Shown: one piece after another, positions 15,307-21,517 of the stretch
How positions within the stretch are numbered: position 1 is the first letter of the stretch
Layout of the letters: the number at the start of each line of letters is the position of its first letter
DNA from: CAYYJM01 sp964471755
Lineage (GTDB): Bacteria; Planctomycetota; Planctomycetia; Gemmatales; Gemmataceae
Length of the DNA stretch: 21,517 bases
Reading direction: 5' to 3'
Assembly: GCA_964471755.1 (NCBI GenBank)
Contig: CAYYJM010000090.1
Coordinates: 1 to 21,517, forward strand
The notes under the pieces: generated by a model
Databases searched by the model: none
What the model saw: the letters and a program-made list of their open reading frames with translations, nothing else
What the model was told of the DNA's origin: nothing
Translations under genes and position numbers: made by a program

Positions 15307-17400
15307 TCATTTCTTCCGATAGAGCATGACGACCGACCGAGGTCCCGCCCGATATATCGGATCAGTGACCGGTTGGGCCGTCTGCCATTCGACAATGTCC
15401 TCCGGTGACGGCAGTGTGGTGTCGATCCAGCGTCGCCACGGTTGGCCATTCGTCGCCGGCAACTCGAACTCGAGTGCCTCCCAGTAGGCGTTCAGGAGCA
15501 GATAGAAGACAAGCCCCTCGTTTCTCAATTCGGCCTCGAACGCGATGGCGTGCGAGTGTTCGCCCCAGTCGGGTTGATTCGGCTTCACACCGTGCCAGGA
15601 CTTGTTTGCTCGCTCGATCAGTTCGGTCAGGCTCACCCGCTTCTGTTCATTTGTCACGTCGCGCAACAGACGCCGGGCGAGCAGGAGCGTGACGAATCGA
15701 TGCACGTCGGCGTGCTTTTCGATCAGCGACCAGTCGAACCAGGCCGTCTCGTTGTCGTGACAGTAGAGGTTGTTGTTGCCACCCTGGCTGCGGCGAACTT
15801 CGTCTCCCATGACGAACATCGGCGTGCCGATGGACAGGAGGGTCGTCGCCAGGAAGTTCTTCACCTGACGGTTGCGCAGCGACTCGACGGCCTGATCCGC
15901 CGTCGGGCCTTCGACGCCGCAATTCCACGAGTTGTTGTCGTTGGCTCCATCGCGATTCTGCTCGCCGTTGGCCTCGTTGTGTTTGTCGTTGTAACTGACG
16001 AGGTCGTTCAGGGTAAAGCCATCGTGGCAGGTGGCGAAATTGACGCTCTGCTCGGCCTCGCGTCCCTTGTGGCCGTAGACCTCATGGCTACCGAGCATGC
16101 GGTCGGCGAACTTGCCCAGCGATCCAGGCACGCCACGGAAGAAATCACGAGCGTCGTCGCGGAATCGACCGTTCCACTCCTTCCAGGCGTCGCCGACGAA
16201 ACTGCCGACCTGATACAGGCCGGCCGCATCCCAGGCCTCGGCAAAGAGTTTCACTCCAGCCAGGGCCGGATCGGACTCGATGTCCCACAACACCGGCGGA
16301 TTCGGCAAGACGTGGCCGTGTGAGTCACGCGACAGGATGCTGGCCAGGTCGAAGCGGAAGCCGTCGACGTGCATCTCGCTGACCCAGTAGCGCAGGCTAT
16401 CGAGGATCAGTCGGCGAACGATCGGGTGATTGGCATTGAACGTGTTGCCGCAACCGGAGTAATCGGCATAGCGGGCCCCGTCCTGCTCGAGGATGTAGTA
16501 GGTCGGGTTATCGATGCCACGGAATGAGAGGGTTAGCCCGTGCTCGTTCCCCTCGGCGGTGTGATTGAACACGACGTCGAGAATCACCTCGATGCCGGCT
16601 CGATGCAGAGCCTTAACCATGTCACGGAATTCGTTCACCGCACCGAGTGGATCGGCCCTGGAACTGTACGCCGGGTGTGGGGCAAAGAATGACACCGGCT
16701 GGTAGCCCCAGTAGTTGACCAGGCCGGTCGGGCAAGCCAGCGGATCGAACGCGAATACCGGCAGCAACTCGACCGCCGTGATGCCGAGATCCTTCAGGTA
16801 CGGAATCTTCTCGATCAGGCCGGCGTAGGTGCCACGGAGTTGATTCCGCACGCCGGAGTTCGGATTGGCCGTGAAGCCACGGACGTGCATCTCGTAGATC
16901 ACCGTCCGGGCCGACGGTCGGGCGAGAGGGACGTCCCCTTCCCAGTCGTAGGTCGAGGTGTCCACGATGACGCTCTTCATCGCTGTCGATGCGTTGTCAC
17001 CAGGACGGCGAGCCGTCTCGGGCGTGTAACCCTTCGGGATGACAGTACCACGACCATAAGGGTCGAGCAGCACCTTCGTCGGATCGAAGCGAAGGCCGCG
17101 CTCCGGTTCGGCTGGACCGTGAACGCGGTAGCCGTAGAGTTGTCCGGCAAGGGCACCCGGGACGAACGTATGCCAGTAGTGGTACGTCCGATCGGTGACC
17201 GGGTCGAGATGAATCACCTTCGGCTGCGGATCATCGATCGTGGCAAACAGGAGCAGTTCCACACGGGTCGCGGTGCGTGAGAACAGGCTGAAGTTTGTGC
17301 CGGTCGCGGACGGCATAGCGCCGAGCGGAGCGCTTCGCGCCGGCCAGGTCGCCCCGGGTGACGGGGAGGCCGGGACACCTGTGGATTTCTTGGTTTTCAT
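15307..17400 (-). CDS. glgX: Glycogen debranching enzyme GlgX
   Basis: This 697-residue GH13 isoamylase-type enzyme hydrolyses alpha-1,6 branches of phosphorylase-trimmed glycogen. The start MKTKKSTG at 17400 has GGAGG seven bases upstream; the longer in-frame start would extend into the previous gene. An N-terminal CBM48-like beta domain (PLGAMPSATGTNFSLFSRTA) precedes the barrel. GH13 regions are DVVFNHT, GFRFD with nucleophile D351, FAEAWD with acid/base E388, and the debranching-type ATCHDGFTLNDLVSYN with D460. The NEANGEQNRDGANDNNSWNCG block is diagnostic for GlgX/TreX. All catalytic residues are present. Its ATG overlaps the stop of the upstream glucosidase gene (ATGA), so the two are translationally coupled. 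Confidence 0.96.
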   Translation of the reverse strand: MKTKKSTGVPASPSPGATWPARSAPLGAMPSATGTNFSLFSRTATRVELLLFATIDDPQPKVIHLDPVTDRTYHYWHTFVPGALAGQLYGYRVHGPAEPERGLRFDPTKVLLDPYGRGTVIPKGYTPETARRPGDNASTAMKSVIVDTSTYDWEGDVPLARPSARTVIYEMHVRGFTANPNSGVRNQLRGTYAGLIEKIPYLKDLGITAVELLPVFAFDPLACPTGLVNYWGYQPVSFFAPHPAYSSRADPLGAVNEFRDMVKALHRAGIEVILDVVFNHTAEGNEHGLTLSFRGIDNPTYYILEQDGARYADYSGCGNTFNANHPIVRRLILDSLRYWVSEMHVDGFRFDLASILSRDSHGHVLPNPPVLWDIESDPALAGVKLFAEAWDAAGLYQVGSFVGDAWKEWNGRFRDDARDFFRGVPGSLGKFADRMLGSHEVYGHKGREAEQSVNFATCHDGFTLNDLVSYNDKHNEANGEQNRDGANDNNSWNCGVEGPTADQAVESLRNRQVKNFLATTLLSIGTPMFVMGDEVRRSQGGNNNLYCHDNETAWFDWSLIEKHADVHRFVTLLLARRLLRDVTNEQKRVSLTELIERANKSWHGVKPNQPDWGEHSHAIAFEAELRNEGLVFYLLLNAYWEALEFELPATNGQPWRRWIDTTLPSPEDIVEWQTAQPVTDPIYRAGPRSVVMLYRKK

Positions 17401-20109
17401 GGGGCCTCCGAGACAAGAGTGGCGACCTCGGGTTGAGACCGTGGCGTCTGGGGAATGCCCCGACCCCAAGCGGTGAGGGCTGTCTCAGGGGTAAGCGTGG
17501 CGAACAGGTGCAGGATCCTTGCGATGACGCCAGTCCAGCCAGTCTGGTGGCTTGCGCCAAGACCGGCTCCGTTGTCGCCGTGAAAGTACTCGTAGAACAG
17601 GATCAGGTCACGCCAGTGCGGATCGTCCTGGAATGTGGTCGCTCCGCCGTAGACCGGCCGACGGCCGTCCGTCCCGCGAAGGAACGTGCTGCCCAGTCGC
17701 CGACCGATCTCCTCGGCCACCTGATACAGGGTCATCTGCTGGCCAGACCCGGTCGGGCACTCGACCGTGAAGGTGTCACCGTAGTACATGTAGTACTGGA
17801 GCAGGGCGCGAATGATGAGGGCGTTGACCGGCATCCAGACCGGACCGCGCCAGTTCGAGTTGCCGCCGAACATGCCTGAGTCGGACTCGGCCGGGAGGTA
17901 ATCCACCCGGTATTCACGACCGGCGACGTGCAGGCTGTAGGGGTGATCGGCATGATAACGCGACAGGGAGCGAATGCCGCAGGGACCGAGAAACTCGTTC
18001 TCGTCGAGCAGCTTCGCCAGCACGCGGCGGAGTTTGGTCTCATCCAGGATCGAGGCGAGTCGCCGGCCGTGAACACCCGGCTTGCGCGGGTCGTGAATCG
18101 CGGCGCACAATTCGGGGCGCGAGTCGAGGAACCAGTGCAGTCGTTCGGCCAACTCCGGGTATTTCGCGAGCAGATGGCCATCGAACGATGTGGCCGCACA
18201 GAGCGGCAGCAGACCGACCATCGACCGGACCTTGAGCCGCTGCGAACGGCCATCCGGTAGGCGGAGGACGTCGTAGAAGAAGCCGTCCTCGTCGTCCCAC
18301 ATCCCGGTGTCCTGGCCCAGACGGGTCATCGCCGAGGCGATCCACAGGAAGTGTTCGCAGAACTTCAGGGCCATGTCGCCGTAGTCCGGATCGGTCATCG
18401 CCAACTCGGCGGCGATCTCGAGCATGTTCTCGCAGAACAGCGCCATCCACGCCGTGCCGTCGGCCTGTTCGAGGTAACCGCCCGTCGGCAGCGGCGCGGA
18501 GCGGTCGAATACGCCGATGTTGTCCAGACCGAGGAAGCCTCCCTCGAAGACGTTTCGGCCGTCACGGTCCTTGCGGTTGACCCACCAGGTGAAGTTCAGG
18601 AGCAGCTTCTGGAAACTGCTCTTGAGCCAATCTCGATCGCCCTCACCGGTGAGGGATTTCTCCAGCCGGTAGGTGAAGATCGTCGCCCAGGCATGCACCG
18701 GTGGGTTGACGTCGCCGAAATTCCACTCATAGGCCGGGATCTGGCCGTTGGGATGCAGGTAGCGCTCGCGCAGCATGAGCTTGAGTTGTTGCTTGCCGAA
18801 CTCCGGATCGACCAGTGTCAGGGCGATGACATGGAAAGCGAGATCCCAGGCCGCATACCACGGATACTCCCACTTGTCCGGCATCGAGATGACGTCGCCG
18901 TTGTACATGTGGTGCCAGGCGTCGTTGCGAGGTGCCGCCTTGCGGTGGGCGGCGAACGGGTCGGACCCGCGCTCCTCGAGCCACTTGTCCACGTCGTAGT
19001 GGTAGAACTGCTTGGACCAGAGCATCCCGGCCAGGGCCTGGCGCATGACGTTGGCCTGGTCGGCGTTGAAAGAGCGCGGGATGACGGACTCGTAGAACTG
19101 GTCGGCTTCCTTGAGCCGCGATTCCAGGATGTCGTCGAAATCGCCAAGGGAACCATCTTGACCGTCGACGTCGGAGAGGCGCAGGCGGATGGTCTCGCTG
19201 GTGCCGGGCTTCACGTTGAGGCGGTACTGGACTGCCGCCTTTGTTCCGGTTTGATCCGGATTGACCGCGTCCTTGTCGGCGTGGACGACGTAGTTGTTGA
19301 TGCCGTCCTTGACGTGGGGAGTGCGGTTGGGCACGCCGAAGATGCGCTGGGTGTTGGTTTCGTTCTCTGTGAACAGGAGCGTGGGGTTGCCGTCACATCG
19401 AAGCAGGCGTTCCCCGAGTTTGGGATGAGTCGCCTTGATCGCGTTGTCGACTCGGTGCAGACTCGGCCGGTCGGCGAGGCCGGTCCAGGACCAGGTGTTT
19501 CGGAACCACAGCGTCGGCAGAATGTGGAGTTCGGCGGCCTCGGGCCCGCGGTTGTGAATGGTGATTTGAACCAGGACGTCTTCCGGCGACGCCTTGGCGT
19601 ATTCGACGAAGACGTCGAAGTAGCGATTGTCATGGAAAATGCCGGTGTCGAGCAATTCGTACTCGAACTCATTCCGGCCGAGGCGGCGGCTCCTCTCCAC
19701 AAGCTTGTCGTACGGGAATTCCCCGTGCGGATACTTGTAGAGGTACTTCATGTACGAGTGCGTCGGCGTGCTGTCGAGGTAGAAGTAATACTCCTTGACA
19801 TCCTCGCCGTGGTTGCTTTCGCTGTTGGTCAGGCCGAACAGCCGCTCTTTCAGGATGGGGTCCTTGCCGTTCCACAGAGCCAGGGCGAAGCAAAGGCGCT
19901 GCTTGTCGTCGGAGAAACCGGCCAGACCGTCCTCACCCCAGCGATAGGCGCGGGACCGCGCCTGGTCGTGAGGGAAGTAGTTCCAGGCGTCGCCCCCTAT
20001 AGTCCTCGCGGACGGTCCCCCACTGCCGTTCGCTGAGATATGGCCCCCACTTGCGCCATGGGACCTGCTCCTTCCGGGCTTCCTGAAGGCGCTGCTCTTC
20101 GGCGGTCAT
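17397..20109 (-). CDS. GH63/MGH1-like glucosidase, frame-slipped near the 5' end
   Basis: The corrected protein is about 903 residues. ATG at 20109 opens MTAEEQRLQEARKEQVPW and continues through WGPYLSERQWGTVREDY (Tyr37 at 20001-19999). The frame then breaks at a run of five G (19997-19993 on this strand). Deleting one G restores DYRGDAWNYFPHDQARSRAY and continues into STPTHSYMKYLYKYPHG and onward. Without correction, the first frame stops after about 55 codons and the rest would have to start at Met 19751 (784 residues). The C-terminal (alpha/alpha)6-barrel half carries the likely acid Asp in YAAWDLAFHVIAL (D303 of the 784-residue version), NSNWRGPVWMPVNAL, and the likely base Glu in YEYFHGDNGAGLG (E721). 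Related GH63/MGH1 enzymes cleave alpha-glucosides or mannosyl/glucosylglycerate; the exact substrate is unknown. Coupling to glgX supports alpha-glucan breakdown. Confidence 0.9.
19993..19998 (-). other. Frame break in the glucosidase gene (five-G homopolymer)
   Basis: On the coding strand TAT-A-GGGGG-CGACGCC must change frame between Tyr37 and the conserved GDAWNYFPHD. One surplus G, or two or five missing bases, would explain it. As I recall, homologues usually have about two more residues here, so a small deletion is as possible as a homopolymer miscount. Confidence 0.85.
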
Positions 20110-20116
20110 GGCTGTT

Positions 20117-20196
20117 CTCCCCGCACTTCGGGGGGCGCGGTTCGGATCGGGGCCTATTTCATTTCAGTATATCCGACACGACTTATCGCCACACAA
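20117..20196 (-). promoter_or_regulatory. Putative promoter and leader of the glucosidase-glgX operon
   Basis: On the minus strand, TTGTGT (20196-20191) and a good -10 box TATACT (20171-20166) are 19 bases apart, in the most AT-rich stretch nearby, about 57 bases before the ATG at 20109. The ribosome-binding site GGGGAG (20122-20117) overlaps the 3' arm of a small hairpin CCCCG-AAGTG-CGGGG (20133-20119), which could mask it. All of this is inferred from pattern only. Confidence 0.4.
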
Positions 20197-20361
20197 GCCG
20201 GAGGGGGCGCGATTTTGGGCGAGACCCGTCGGTGTCGGCGCAAGCGTTACAAACGGACAAGTCGGTGGGCGATGGCCTGGCAGGGTCGATCTTCGCTAAA
20301 ATCATTTGTGGTGGTTCTCGACGGATTCGGCAACGATCGCAACCACTCATGGAGGCCCAAA

Positions 20362-20628
20362 ATGACCATGCGAACTGGACATCCGCGGGTATCACTCTAC
20401 GTAGACCGAAGCCGGCCCAGTTGTTGGATCGTGCGGGACGGGGCCGGGGATTTCTGGAGCGTCCCGGCCGGGGACCGGGCGTGGGAGCGACGGCAACCCT
20501 ACACGCTTGCCGAGGACGCCCGCTTGGAACCGGTTCCCGGACACTACAAGTACCTGCTGGGGATCGTTGGCTGTCGGGCGCCCGACGGCCACGGCTTTCC
20601 ATCCACTCCTTTGCGCACCCTGATCTGA
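20362..20628 (+). CDS. Small conserved-looking hypothetical protein (88 aa)
   Basis: ATG 20362 follows GGAGG (20351-20355) at ideal spacing, which argues against the longer frame from 20215. The sequence VSLYVDRSRPSCWIVRDGAG, then DFWSVPAGDRAWERRQPYT, then LEPVPGHYKYLLGI resembles small acidic, Trp-rich proteins I associate with planctomycete genomes (pattern YVDR...W.V.D..G.FW..P....AWERR.P......LEPVPGHY.Y.LG). No function is known to me. It has no signal peptide or membrane segment. The last ~18 residues after YLLGI look like a poorly conserved tail. It stands alone between a divergent operon and a response-regulator gene, followed by two small hairpins. Confidence 0.72.
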   Translation: MTMRTGHPRVSLYVDRSRPSCWIVRDGAGDFWSVPAGDRAWERRQPYTLAEDARLEPVPGHYKYLLGIVGCRAPDGHGFPSTPLRTLI

Positions 20629-20711
20629 TGGAACGCGACTTTCGAACATTCCGGCACCGCGAGGCATGTTGGAGATCAAAGCTCAACATGATCATGACCC
20701 TGTGAAATTCG

Positions 20712-20774
20712 GTCGCCGACGCGCGGCGACGTTCCGATGTGGAACCCGAATCGTGAGGCCGGGTTTTTCCGGCC
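20712..20774 (+). terminator. Two small hairpins downstream of the 88-aa gene
   Basis: GTCGCCG-ACGCG-CGGCGAC (20712-20730) and GGCCGG-GTTTTT-CCGGCC (20757-20774) are perfect 7- and 6-bp stems in the 243-base spacer before the response-regulator gene. Neither is followed by a T-run; the Ts lie in the loop of the second. They may end transcription or be chance structures of GC-rich DNA. Confidence 0.35.
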
Positions 20775-20871
20775 AACCCAGGATCGATCAAGGCGTGTTC
20801 TAAAGTGCTCACGTAGGACGACCTCAGGAGGAGCATATCATTGCACGGTTTGGACTCTCGGGACTCATTCC

Positions 20872-21517
20872 ATGAATGCTATGGCGGAAATTTTGAATGA
20901 CTCCGTATCGCTGGATCCCACGGAGTCGGATCACGGCGAGCCGCCGATATTGGTTGTGGACGACTCGGCCCTCTTCAGGCGGCTGGCAGGTGGATTGATT
21001 CGCGACGGCCTCGGCCGCCGAGTGATCCACGCCAACGACGGCATCGAGGCGCTGAGTCTCGTGGAGACGGCCAAGCCGTGTCTTGTGCTGACCGACATCC
21101 ATATGCCCCGCATGGACGGCTTCGAGGTCGTCAAGGCGATCCGTGCCGACCATCCTCAGATCCCGGTCGTCCTGATGACGGCCTACGGTAGTGAGACCGT
21201 CGCGATGAGCGCTCTGAGCGCTGGAGCGGCGAGTTACGTCCCGAAGGATTTTCTGACTTCCCATCTCGTCGACACTCTCCGACAGCTTCTCAACGTGGTT
21301 GAAGTGAATCGGAGACGACGACAAATCATGAGTTGTCAGACTTCCCGCACCGGCTTGTTCGAGTTGGGCAACGATCCCATCTTGATTCCTGAGCTGGCCT
21401 CATTGATCCAGGAAGAGCTTCTCATCTTCTCGATCGGCGACCAGACCGCCCGGATGAGGGTTGCCATCGCCATTCAAGAGTCGCTCGCGAACGCCCTCTA
21501 CCACGGCAATCTCGAAT
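20872..21517 (+). CDS. Response regulator with C-terminal RsbW-type ATPase domain (3' partial)
   Basis: 215 residues are visible and the frame runs off the right edge. ATG 20872 is used because no earlier start exists in this frame; an ATG at 20881 is an alternative. The receiver domain (about 25-145) has the acidic pair D30-D31 (LVVDDSALFRRL), phospho-acceptor D75 (VLTDIHMPRMDGFE), T103 (LMTAYGS) and K125 (VPKDF). After an Arg-rich linker, FELGNDPILIPELASLIQEE leads to an N-box, E203-SLANA-LYHGN (N207, H211, N213). This is typical of HATPase_c_2 kinases such as the anti-sigma factor RsbW/SpoIIAB rather than of sensor histidine kinases. A phosphorylation-controlled serine kinase or anti-sigma switch is a reasonable inference. 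The nearest strong ribosome-binding site (GGAGGAG, 20826-20832) is too far upstream for this ATG. Confidence 0.9.
   Translation, partial: MNAMAEILNDSVSLDPTESDHGEPPILVVDDSALFRRLAGGLIRDGLGRRVIHANDGIEALSLVETAKPCLVLTDIHMPRMDGFEVVKAIRADHPQIPVVLMTAYGSETVAMSALSAGAASYVPKDFLTSHLVDTLRQLLNVVEVNRRRRQIMSCQTSRTGLFELGNDPILIPELASLIQEELLIFSIGDQTARMRVAIAIQESLANALYHGNLE

Noticed and set aside
18351..20036. Plus-strand open frame of 561 codons opposite the glucosidase
   Set aside because: The minus strand carries the conserved glycosidase sequence; the plus translation is Val/Ala/Glu-rich without motifs.

Overview
This is GC-rich bacterial chromosomal DNA, almost certainly from a member of Planctomycetota (Gemmataceae/Isosphaeraceae-like). 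The main clue is two separate DUF1549/DUF1553 (PSCyt/PSD) plus DUF1501 gene cassettes, one of them followed by a large secreted PPC-domain protein; these families are hugely expanded in planctomycetes. It is draft sequence: a 10-N scaffold gap lies inside one gene, one conserved enzyme gene carries an in-frame stop, and another carries a one-base frame slip in a homopolymer.

Layout, left to right. (1) 1-1594: the 3' part of uvrA, carrying an unusual C-terminal extension made of two copies of an unassigned domain. (2) 1608-2433: a small membrane protein, then a hicB-hicA toxin-antitoxin pair with overlapping ATGA. (3) 2555-6281: cassette A, a secreted DUF1549/DUF1553 cytochrome-type protein followed by a Tat-exported DUF1501 protein. 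(4) 6345-7685: a class II DAHP synthase, the entry enzyme of the shikimate pathway, interrupted by TAA at codon 70. (5) 8019-9363: a protein with three tandem YjgF/Rid-like folds whose last two resemble chorismatases (FkbO/Hyg5/XanB2 type), split by the N gap. (6) 9427-15249: cassette B, a zinc-ribbon/transmembrane DUF1549-DUF1553 protein lacking heme motifs, then DUF1501, then a secreted PPC/TIG-type protein. A strong hairpin at 15272-15300 closes this block. (7) 15307-20109, minus strand: a GH63/MGH1-like glucosidase (frame-slipped near its 5' end) translationally coupled by ATGA to glgX, the glycogen-debranching enzyme. (8) 20362-20628: a small conserved-looking protein. (9) 20872-end: a response regulator fused to an RsbW-type ATPase domain, cut by the window edge.

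How the parts may work together. The glucosidase and GlgX form a clear alpha-glucan catabolism operon. HicBA is a self-contained post-segregational/stress module. Each DUF1549/1553-DUF1501 cassette is expected to act at or beyond the cytoplasmic membrane; their biochemical role is not established. The DAHP synthase beside a chorismatase-like protein suggests, by inference only, a chorismate-derived branch. The most unusual items are the UvrA extension, the triple-Rid protein, and the heme-less, zinc-ribbon-anchored DUF1549 protein. I did not find a clear undescribed defence or mobile system, CRISPR array, tRNA, rRNA or insertion sequence.
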